A stretch of DNA of 29,059 nucleotides from ZC4RG29 sp032907565. Lineage in GTDB: Bacteria; Bacteroidota; Bacteroidia; Cytophagales; Cyclobacteriaceae. This document shows, one piece after another, positions 8,460 through 17,116 of this stretch. Both the position numbers and the translations under genes were made by a program. The notes under the pieces were generated by a model that was given only the letters and a program-made list of their open reading frames with translations, was not told the DNA's origin and ran no database searches. The DNA is taken from NCBI GenBank assembly GCA_032907565.1, contig JAJJPK010000013.1, forward strand, positions 1 through 29,059. Direction: 5' to 3'. Each line of letters begins with the position of its first letter. Position 1 is the stretch's first letter.

Positions 8460-8490
8460 CTGGCAAGGACGCTGTACAAAAACACACTTT

Positions 8491-9726
<1,236 letters not shown>

Positions 9727-9733
9727 ACACTCC

Positions 9734-10846
9734 TTACGCGCGCAGGTAGCCAACCATCAGCCGAGCGGCATTTTCCGAAGCTGAATCTCCAGCATCCAGC
9801 AGGTGCACAAGTTCTTCGTACCCTTCCAGAACTTTTTCGCGTCGGTCTCCGTGAAGAAGTCGCTCCAGTTCACTTGAGGTTTCCGACGGGTTCGCGTCGC
9901 CCTGAATGAGTTCGCGCACAACTTCACGTCCGACGATAAGATTTACCAACGAAATGTGGGGAACCTTCAGCACCAGCTTAGCGAAAAAGTATGAGAGCGG
10001 ACTTGTCTTATAAACCACCACTTGTGGGACACGAAAGAGTGCGGTCTCCAGTGTAGCGGTACCAGAAGTCACGATCGCAGCGACAGCGTGACGCAGCAAG
10101 TCGTAGGTTTTGTTGTACACAAACCTGACGTTCTCCATACGCTTAAGGTTTCCATACAGGGTTGGCTCCAGGTTGTCCACTGCGCCAAGGGCGTATTGAT
10201 ACGTCGGATGTCGGCGCACCACCTCCTCCATCAACGGGATGATGCGTTGGACTTCCTGCTTCCGGCTGCCCGGCAGGAGCGCGACAATCGGCTTATCGCC
10301 TCCTAATCCCTCCCGTTCCCTGAATTGCTCATCGGGAACATGTGCGCGCACTGCATCAAGCACGGGGTTGCCGACGTAATCCACCTCCCAATCGAACTTT
10401 TTGTAGAAATCTTTTTCAAAAGGCAGGATCACAAACATACGGTCGACGTTGGCCTTCAGTTCCCAGACCCTCCGCTGGTACCACGCCCACACCTTAGGTG
10501 GTATGTAGTAGAAGATCTTTAAACCGCGGGACCTGCCATATCGGGCTATGCGCCGATTAAAGCCTCCGTAGTCGATAAGGATCACGACATCCGGCTGGAA
10601 ACGGTTGATGTCCTCCTTACACTGGCGTATGAACTTTGAAATTTTTCGCAGGTTTCCCAGAAGCTCGAAAATCCCCATGAATGCCATCTCGCTGTAGTGG
10701 ACGGCCAAATCGACACCGGCATCTTTCATGTACTCACCTCCAAAGCCCCGGAAGGTTGCCGATGGATCTTCCCTACGCAGCGCGCGCACAAGATTTCCAC
10801 CGTGCAGGTCGCCTGATCGCTCGCCGGCTATGATGTAGTACTTCAT
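9734..10846 (-). CDS. lpxB: Lipid-A-disaccharide synthase
   Basis: A GT19 glycosyltransferase that joins UDP-2,3-diacylglucosamine and lipid X into the lipid A disaccharide at the inner face of the cytoplasmic membrane. The 370-residue product starts with the standard MKYYIIAGERSGDLHG motif. It contains the conserved FRGFGGEYMKDAG segment, VILIDYGGFNRR, YYIPPKVWAW, the VGNPVLDAV region, LLPGSRKQEV and the acceptor-side SGTATLE motif. It starts 3 nt after the queD stop, so the two are almost certainly co-transcribed even though their pathways are unrelated. It confirms an LPS-bearing outer membrane. Confidence 0.96.
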   Translation of the reverse strand: MKYYIIAGERSGDLHGGNLVRALRREDPSATFRGFGGEYMKDAGVDLAVHYSEMAFMGIFELLGNLRKISKFIRQCKEDINRFQPDVVILIDYGGFNRRIARYGRSRGLKIFYYIPPKVWAWYQRRVWELKANVDRMFVILPFEKDFYKKFDWEVDYVGNPVLDAVRAHVPDEQFREREGLGGDKPIVALLPGSRKQEVQRIIPLMEEVVRRHPTYQYALGAVDNLEPTLYGNLKRMENVRFVYNKTYDLLRHAVAAIVTSGTATLETALFRVPQVVVYKTSPLSYFFAKLVLKVPHISLVNLIVGREVVRELIQGDANPSETSSELERLLHGDRREKVLEGYEELVHLLDAGDSASENAARLMVGYLRA

Positions 10847-10849
10847 TTA

Positions 10850-11284
10850 TTATGCGCGTGTATCTTCGCCTCCAAAGTACTCCACATAGTTTCGCGGAGT
10901 CTCATACAACCGGACGGCATGCAACTTTCCGTAGGATGTGATTTCCGGCAGGCGTTGCTCGAGGATGTTCCAGATTTCCACAATAAGATTCTCGCAGCTG
11001 GCGAGCTTGCCACGCATGAAATCGACGTCGAGGTTCAGGTTCTTATGATCCAGTTTGTCCGTGACTTCCCGCCTTATCAGGGTGCTTAACTTCTTCAGGT
11101 CGACAACAAATCCGGTTTCCGGATCGGGCATCCCCTTAACAGTGACGATGAGCTCAAAGTTGTGACCGTGCCAGTTCTCGTTCGCGCACGGTCCGAAGAC
11201 CTCCCTGTTCTTTTCCGGCGACCAGGAAGGATTGTAGAGCTTATGGGCGGCGTTGAAATGTTCCTTGCGACTTACGTAGAGCAC
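10850..11284 (-). CDS. queD: 6-carboxytetrahydropterin synthase (QueD/PTPS family)
   Basis: Converts 7,8-dihydroneopterin triphosphate to 6-carboxytetrahydropterin in preQ0/queuosine synthesis. With the GTG start at 11284 it has 144 residues beginning (M)LYVSRKEHFNAAHK, the normal family start. Zinc ligands are H14, H39 and H41 (NWHGHN), and the catalytic cysteine is C33 in FGPCAN. A longer frame opens with TTG at 11308, but the extra 8 residues have no family match and a perfect -7 promoter box lies across that start, so GTG is preferred. The pathway partner queE is in the same window at 23705-24328. Confidence 0.92.
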   Translation of the reverse strand: MLYVSRKEHFNAAHKLYNPSWSPEKNREVFGPCANENWHGHNFELIVTVKGMPDPETGFVVDLKKLSTLIRREVTDKLDHKNLNLDVDFMRGKLASCENLIVEIWNILEQRLPEITSYGKLHAVRLYETPRNYVEYFGGEDTRA

Positions 11285-11305
11285 GGACCTTCGGTATGTG
11301 TGCCG

Positions 11306-11313
11306 CAAATATA
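11306..11313 (-). promoter_or_regulatory. -7 box of the queD-lpxB promoter
   Basis: The minus strand reads TATATTTG, a perfect TAnnTTTG. A start near 11299 would put the queD GTG (11284) about 15 nt downstream. No TTG stands at the expected -33 distance. The box decides the queD start, because the longer TTG reading frame begins inside it. Confidence 0.5.
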
Positions 11314-11341
11314 CGAGTTAGTGTCGGGATTTGTTGGAGGC

Positions 11342-14300
11342 TCAATGGCGGACCACGATCTTCCTGCGAATGGTCGCATTCTGGGTCCTGATGTCTACGA
11401 AATACAATCCGTTGTGGAAACTGCCTGTGTCAATGACCATCCGGTCCTCCTTCGCTAAACCGGAGAATACCCGCTGTCCCAGGGTATTGACGACAGTAAC
11501 CTCAGCAGGCAGCGAGGCGGCGGGTATCTCAATCATCAGCTCCGCATCGGTAGGATTGGGAAAAACTTTAGTTTGAGTAACGGCAACATCCGGCTCCGGC
11601 TCTGTTGCCGTGATGAGGAATACGGAAGAGGGCAGATTACAGGTATTGTTCTTGATGACCACAAAATAGCTTCCCGGATTTCCTCCATAGTCGTAAGCGC
11701 GCGCAGTCTCCGAGTCCAACCGTTGGCCATCCTTGAACCATTGGTAGAACTCTGCGGTGAGTTCGCTGAACAACTTCTCGTTGGCGATGATCACCCGGTT
11801 GTCAGGAAGGTTGTTGTTGTTAATCGGCACGTCTCGCGAATAGCTAACCTCCTGGTTGCCGTCGCTTACCGTAACCGTCACGGTATACGTATCAGTGGTG
11901 TTGTAAATATGGAACGGATTCCGGTCCGACGACGTATTGTCGCCTGAGCCGGGGTCGCCGAAATCCCACGACCAGGAAGTAATGTTGCCATCGCTGGCGT
12001 CCGTAAATTCCGTCAACGAGCCTTCGCAATTAAACTTGAAACTGAAATCCGCAAACAGTGCGTCTTCGCATGCACCGGGAGTCCAGTTGGCCGCACTGGT
12101 CAGTGTGCTGTTCGCCCCGGCGCTGATAACGACATCACCATTGACATCGACGCGTGTGACATCCAGGTAGTCGAAGCACCGCTTGAAGTGGCCGTCAAAA
12201 TTGAGTGTAGCCGATCCGGCGCCTGTCGAAGCCAGGGAAATCCGGTTACCAGCGTCCGCATTTAGTTCGATTGCACTGGTGAAGTTCTGCGTGGTGCCGT
12301 CGCCAACCGCAATGGTCGTCCCCGGCTGCGCCTTGAAAGCGCCGATTGTATTGTTGCCCATTAACGCAAGCGATCCTCCTACAGAGAGATCTGCGATAGA
12401 CGTTCCTCCGGAGATCGTCGCGTTAGATCCGTTTGTGTTGACGCTGCCCTCGAAGTTGATTCCATTCCAATTGATTGTCGTCGTGCCGGAATTCACAAAG
12501 TTGAATACCGATCCCTCTGACTCCAGGGTGAGACCTGTGTTATTCAACGTCGACGATGTGAGGCCGGAGACGGTAGTGTTGGATATGTCGATGCTTTTCA
12601 CTCCGGCGGTAGTAGCGTGGAAACCACCCAGGTTCAGCGATACATTACGTGCAATGAGTCCGCCTTGCTGGACGTCGATGGCAGCAGCGGTAATCGTGCC
12701 GTTCACGGTCCATGTTGCTCCGGTAGGACTATTGATTAAAATGGTCGCGTCCGAGAGGTCGCTGTTGCTGAGATTGAGTTGATTTTGTGCTGAACCAGCA
12801 CCTATCAGTTCAATTGTCCCGGGGTTGGAAACCGAAAAACCCGACGAAGACACGACGAAGTTTCCGTCGATTTCGAGCGTGTGGTTGTTCAGCGCAAGCG
12901 ATGCCGCGGTCTTGGCAAGCCACGTGAGCGAGGCACAGGCTGCGTCCGCAGCAAGTGAGATGGTTTGGTTTGCAGCAGAAAACGAATTCTCATCAATGAC
13001 CACTCTGCCGTTCGCGTCAGGTACCTGGTTCGCGGGCGGACCACCGGAACTCAGTGACCAGTTCGAAGGGTCGTTCCAGTTGCCAGAATTTCCTATCCAG
13101 TAGTAGGCCGTCTTCGGATCGTTAGCGGCCGTAAACGTGAGTATCAGGGAGTAGTCCTGCCGCCCATTCTGCAGCTGGCCCTTGTGGCTAACCTCCACGG
13201 TATACACGCGCGGTTCGGGTTGGTCGAAGTCAATTTTTTCGACGTTGTCCCGTGAGTTGTTTCCCCTGACCGCCGGACTTGCCGGGCTGGCAGGATTTAA
13301 TGTCCAGGGCAACACCTCGTTGCCACCTGAGTCGAATATCCGGATGTCCAGGTCGTTGACCAGCATTCGCGTTGCCGGGTCTAGCTGCGGCGCCACCGGC
13401 GTGCCTGGTGGATCTGTCCAGGCTATGGTTGCCGTTACTTTCGTATTGCTTTCCGGTTCAAACGTGAAGGTGAACACGTCATTGTTCATCAGCGTGTTCT
13501 CAAGAATCACCGTACTCTCCTGATCCTGGGCGAGCAACACTTCGGCAGCCGCTCCCACATCGAGAAGGCCCCAGCCAAAACTGTAGTCCGGTCCGGGGTT
13601 GAGCCCCGCCTCCCGCGCGGTATGAATCGCCAACGCCTTCAGCGTAGCAGCTTTCATGTAGTTGCCGGCATGAAGGTCGCGATACAATTCCTGCAACAAA
13701 GCAAGTGAGCCTGTGGCATTTGGAGCCGACATGGAAGTGCCTTGTGCAAAGCTGTAGGTATCCTGTCCCGACGAGCTCACGCCCGTTGAATAAATCGACA
13801 CACCAGCGGCCACCAGGTCGGGTTTGATCCGCCCATCGTCTGTTGGACCCCAGCTGCTGAAGGGAGACATGACGACGCTGGAAGGGCCTGTGTAGTTCGA
13901 AACCTTCAGAACGGCTCCAACGGTAATGTTGTTCTTTGCCGAGCCTTCCGGGCCGATGCTGTCGAATCCAGTGCCTCCGTTTCCATCGGCGGGATGGGAA
14001 CCGTCGCCGCTGTCGGATCGATCGTTGCCAGCCGCCCACACTATAGTATAGTACGGCGCGTTAAAGGCGATCTGATCAATGGTGCGCGACTTGCTGGTAT
14101 AAAATCCGAAACGATAGTCTTCCTGTGTACTGATGGAGCTATTGCCCGTCCACGACCAGCCGTTCTCGTCCTGTATAAATCCAAGCACAACGCCATAGGA
14201 ATGGTTGGAGAACAACAGGGAAGTCTGATCCGGCTTGGCGAGGTTGGCCATCTCTGCTTCATCGTTGATAAAATCCCAGAGCGACAACTGCGCCTTAGGC

Positions 14301-14806
14301 GCCATTCCCTTGGCTGCAGGGTCAATCCCGGTCGCCCCGATGGTGCCGGTAACGTGGGTCGAATGGTCCGACAGTTCCGTCCCCTGACGTGTGAGTATCC
14401 GGCTGGCAAACTCGACATGATCTTTCACCAGGCCCGCGTCCCACACGCCGACGACCATACCCTCCCCCTCCAGGTTGAGTCCTAATGGTCCGCCCGTTCG
14501 CAGTTCATTCACGCCGGTGGTCACGGCAGCGCCAGCGTTGAATGTGGTGATGTAAATCGGAAGTCCAGATAACTCATCGACACCCACCATGTATACATCG
14601 TTGCCATTCGCATCGCGAAACTGCATGGGCAGATTGTGGGCGGCAGCGTATTCTCTGGCTTTTTCGAGTTGCGTGAGCTGGTATTCGCTCCGCTCGGCTG
14701 CAATCTGAGTGAGCACGCGCTGAGGTTGCTGCGCGCGCACGTAAAACGCTGCCAACAACATCGCGGCCAACGCCCATGCTCCTCGTCTGAAATATGCTGC
14801 CTTCAT
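11342..14806 (-). CDS. Secreted subtilisin-family (S8) serine peptidase with T9SS sorting domain
   Basis: A 1154-residue extracellular protease. A Sec signal peptide (about 1-26, ending YVRAQQ) is followed by a short pro-region. The S8 catalytic domain (about 110-415) has Asp123 in VVGVWDAG, His148 in DHSTHVTGT, the oxyanion Asn261 in WAAGND and Ser358 in GTSMSAP, so the triad is complete. A beta-sandwich like the proprotein-convertase P domain follows (about 430-560), then a long Asn/Thr/Ser-rich beta-repeat region (about 570-890), a PKD-type domain (about 905-985, SWSWDFGDPGSGD) and an Ig-like segment. A type A T9SS C-terminal domain (about 1080-1154, starting VFPNPTDAE) ends the protein; it directs export across the outer membrane and cell-surface attachment or release. 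It is the last gene of the susC-susD-lipoprotein cassette, 18 nt after the lipoprotein stop. Substrate specificity is not predictable. Confidence 0.94.
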   Translation of the reverse strand: MKAAYFRRGAWALAAMLLAAFYVRAQQPQRVLTQIAAERSEYQLTQLEKAREYAAAHNLPMQFRDANGNDVYMVGVDELSGLPIYITTFNAGAAVTTGVNELRTGGPLGLNLEGEGMVVGVWDAGLVKDHVEFASRILTRQGTELSDHSTHVTGTIGATGIDPAAKGMAPKAQLSLWDFINDEAEMANLAKPDQTSLLFSNHSYGVVLGFIQDENGWSWTGNSSISTQEDYRFGFYTSKSRTIDQIAFNAPYYTIVWAAGNDRSDSGDGSHPADGNGGTGFDSIGPEGSAKNNITVGAVLKVSNYTGPSSVVMSPFSSWGPTDDGRIKPDLVAAGVSIYSTGVSSSGQDTYSFAQGTSMSAPNATGSLALLQELYRDLHAGNYMKAATLKALAIHTAREAGLNPGPDYSFGWGLLDVGAAAEVLLAQDQESTVILENTLMNNDVFTFTFEPESNTKVTATIAWTDPPGTPVAPQLDPATRMLVNDLDIRIFDSGGNEVLPWTLNPASPASPAVRGNNSRDNVEKIDFDQPEPRVYTVEVSHKGQLQNGRQDYSLILTFTAANDPKTAYYWIGNSGNWNDPSNWSLSSGGPPANQVPDANGRVVIDENSFSAANQTISLAADAACASLTWLAKTAASLALNNHTLEIDGNFVVSSSGFSVSNPGTIELIGAGSAQNQLNLSNSDLSDATILINSPTGATWTVNGTITAAAIDVQQGGLIARNVSLNLGGFHATTAGVKSIDISNTTVSGLTSSTLNNTGLTLESEGSVFNFVNSGTTTINWNGINFEGSVNTNGSNATISGGTSIADLSVGGSLALMGNNTIGAFKAQPGTTIAVGDGTTQNFTSAIELNADAGNRISLASTGAGSATLNFDGHFKRCFDYLDVTRVDVNGDVVISAGANSTLTSAANWTPGACEDALFADFSFKFNCEGSLTEFTDASDGNITSWSWDFGDPGSGDNTSSDRNPFHIYNTTDTYTVTVTVSDGNQEVSYSRDVPINNNNLPDNRVIIANEKLFSELTAEFYQWFKDGQRLDSETARAYDYGGNPGSYFVVIKNNTCNLPSSVFLITATEPEPDVAVTQTKVFPNPTDAELMIEIPAASLPAEVTVVNTLGQRVFSGLAKEDRMVIDTGSFHNGLYFVDIRTQNATIRRKIVVRH

Positions 14807-14824
14807 GCCGCTCGCTCGCGTGGA

Positions 14825-15676
14825 TTACTTCTTATAAGTGAACTTGAATTTGCCAAACGTTCCCAGCGACACGTTCAACTCCAACTCCAGTGTAAGAATA
14901 CGGGAGTCAGGATCAAACACACCGGAGCCAACGGGCGTAACCCGCAGTGGTCCTTCCTGGGGATCGTCATAAATAATGTTATGGCCGGTAATGGTTACTT
15001 CCCGGGGACAGGCGTCCAGTCTGAGGTTGAGCGTCGATCCGCTGAAGCCCCAGAAATCGGAAATAATGATGCCTTTGGTATCGTTGGGATCCTCCGTAAT
15101 GCTCACCGTATTGAACCGCGGCGGATTGGCGTCGGGATCCTCTCCTTCTTCGACAATGTCGTCACTGGTTTCCACGATGGTGCCGGTGATGAAACTCCGA
15201 TCGAGCGGGCAATCGTCATCAATAATCTTGACGACGGTCGTAGCGTTCAATCGGTCCGGCCCTGGAAATCCAATATTGTAGTTGACATTGTTGACGGAAA
15301 TAATCGTGAGTTCCACGGTCTTTTCGCCATCCGCGATGGCGTTGTCCAGCGGCGTTATCCGGATCGCCGCAGAGTTTTCACCACCGGGTATGGTGAGCGT
15401 CCCTTCATTCTCTATTGAGTAAAGTGCAACCGCGTTGTCGTTAGGTTTGACGGTATACTGGATCGTAACCGGTCCGATCGTCCGTGCACCACCAATATTT
15501 ACCTTGATCTCGGCTTCGCCTTCACCTTCCCTGATGATCGTCTCGCGCGCTTCGAAATTTACAAACTCAGGTCCGTCATACTGGGGTGGCTCATACGTAT
15601 CACAGGCAGCCACCATCAGGACCAGCGCCATGATCACCGTCTTACACCATTTCATTATCGACTTGTCAATTCGCAT
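14825..15676 (-). CDS. Calx-beta-domain lipoprotein of the SusCD cassette
   Basis: A probable surface or outer-membrane lipoprotein of 283 residues. The signal peptide ends in the lipobox LMVAAC, with acylated Cys25 when counted from the ATG at 15676. Residues about 35-150 have a Calx-beta-like pattern: an EGEGEAEIKV strand, GTLTIPGGENSAAIRI, DGEKTVELTI and a closing VVKIIDDD. A second beta-rich domain (about 155-283) carries two cysteines (DDDCPLD and LDACPRE) and matches no family I recognise. The 15676 start overlaps the susD stop by 11 nt, suggesting translational coupling; a second ATG at 15655 gives an equally good signal peptide. It occupies the slot that SusE/SusF-type ligand-binding lipoproteins hold in polysaccharide loci, so an accessory binding role is inferred. 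Confidence 0.83.
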   Translation of the reverse strand: MRIDKSIMKWCKTVIMALVLMVAACDTYEPPQYDGPEFVNFEARETIIREGEGEAEIKVNIGGARTIGPVTIQYTVKPNDNAVALYSIENEGTLTIPGGENSAAIRITPLDNAIADGEKTVELTIISVNNVNYNIGFPGPDRLNATTVVKIIDDDCPLDRSFITGTIVETSDDIVEEGEDPDANPPRFNTVSITEDPNDTKGIIISDFWGFSGSTLNLRLDACPREVTITGHNIIYDDPQEGPLRVTPVGSGVFDPDSRILTLELELNVSLGTFGKFKFTYKK

Positions 15677-17111
15677 CGTAGCCCGGATTCTGAACCATAT
15701 TAACATTTCCTGAAAATTCACCCTGAGGTATCGGCAGCGTGAAGCGATAATCGCCGGCTTCCAGTTCACATTGCGTCGCAGTGCAATCGTCCCCACGTAT
15801 TATGGGCAGACCCTTTCGTTTCAAATCATGCCAGCGATGTCCTTCAAACGCCAACTCGCGCCGCCGTTCGATCATAATGGCATTCGCAAGCGCGGTACCT
15901 GACTCATTCCCATCTACCGCCGGATTGAACGTCGCGATCCGCGCCACGCGAACAGCATTCAAATCGTTGCGCGCGGCTGTTGGATCTTGAAGCTCAAAAT
16001 TGGCTTCCGCCCGAATCAGGTACATCTCAGACAGACGAAGGATTTTGATGTCGGCAAGGCCATCGATAGGAGGCTTCTGATCGAGGGGATAATCCAACGG
16101 CGCACCGCGATACTTGGTGACGACGTTGTCCGGATCACTCGGTTGCCGTATGCCGATGAAGGATTTATAGCGAACGTCGCCGGCCGGATCGTACAGGTCG
16201 ATGAGATCCTGCGTAGGGTTAAAGGAAACAATGTCGTTGCTTTGACTCCAGTAATTCTGGCCGATCGCTGCATTGTTCTGCAGCATCACCAGCTTGAAGA
16301 TCACCTCGTTGTTCAATTCAGCCGACGTCCAGATGTTGCGATAGAGGTCGCCGGTAGCGAGTGTCCAGGCACCGGAACTGATCACTTCGGATGCGTATTG
16401 TTTTGCCGCGGCCCAATCGCGCGCATAAAGCGACACCCTGGCGAGCAAGGCTGTGGCCGCCAGCGGCGTCGCCCTGGAGGGACCGATCCCGGTTTCGATC
16501 ATCAACTGGCGGGCCTCAAGAAGGTCCTGGATAACCTGGTTATACACTTCAGCTACTGTGTTACGCGGGGGTTGACTGATGATGGACTCCGTCATCAGCG
16601 GTACGCCCGGGTGGCTCGCGTCGGGAGTAGCATCATACGGCTGGGCGAAGTAGCGCACCAGGTCGAAATGAGCGAGCGCACGAATGAATAGCGCCTGACC
16701 CTTGAAGGAACTCTTCGCGGCGGGCGACCCTTCCACAGCATCGATTTTTCCAATGACGATGTTCGCCCGGTTGATGACCGAATACAGTTGCGTCCAGATA
16801 GCTGCAGGCTCGCCCGTACTTGCGTTGAATGTGTAGCTGTGCATCTGTACGCCTTCCCCAAGGTTTTCAGACGAGCGACGCAGGTCATCCGACATGCGGT
16901 CGGCCACAACGATGTAGGCGCCACCGTAATAAGCCCCGGAGGTCAATCCGCTATAACATCCGTTGAGCGCCTGCCGGAAGTCATCCAGGTTCACCAGTGC
17001 ATTCTCGTCGGTGAGGTCGTCCGTCGGCGTCAGTTCCAGGAAATCCTCGCAGGAACACAGCCCGATCGCAAGGCAAAAGGCAAACACCCATTTTATTTTC
17101 ATTCCTGCCAT
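15666..17111 (-). CDS. SusD/RagB-family nutrient-binding outer-membrane lipoprotein
   Basis: A 481-residue lid protein that captures ligand above its SusC partner. The lipoprotein signal MKIKWVFAFCLAIGLCSC ends at Cys21 (numbered from 17111; ATG at 17102 is an equally good start). The early segment EDFLELTPTDDLTDENALVNLDDF and the helical TPR-like repeats are typical of the family. Its C-terminal half includes the LYLIRAEANFEL-type segment (here EMYLIRAEANFEL) and RRRELAFEGHRWHDLKR, both hallmarks of SusD/RagB. It begins 5 nt after the susC stop. The ligand class is not readable from sequence; the adjoining protease suggests peptides, as for RagB of Porphyromonas. Confidence 0.95.
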   Translation of the reverse strand: MAGMKIKWVFAFCLAIGLCSCEDFLELTPTDDLTDENALVNLDDFRQALNGCYSGLTSGAYYGGAYIVVADRMSDDLRRSSENLGEGVQMHSYTFNASTGEPAAIWTQLYSVINRANIVIGKIDAVEGSPAAKSSFKGQALFIRALAHFDLVRYFAQPYDATPDASHPGVPLMTESIISQPPRNTVAEVYNQVIQDLLEARQLMIETGIGPSRATPLAATALLARVSLYARDWAAAKQYASEVISSGAWTLATGDLYRNIWTSAELNNEVIFKLVMLQNNAAIGQNYWSQSNDIVSFNPTQDLIDLYDPAGDVRYKSFIGIRQPSDPDNVVTKYRGAPLDYPLDQKPPIDGLADIKILRLSEMYLIRAEANFELQDPTAARNDLNAVRVARIATFNPAVDGNESGTALANAIMIERRRELAFEGHRWHDLKRKGLPIIRGDDCTATQCELEAGDYRFTLPIPQGEFSGNVNMVQNPGYDAN

Positions 17112-17116
17112 ACCGT

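Noticed and set aside
14636..15418. A 260-codon plus-strand frame across the start of the S8 peptidase and the Calx-beta gene
   Set aside because: It is antisense to two real genes with a signal peptide and a lipobox, and its own translation is arginine-rich without domain features.
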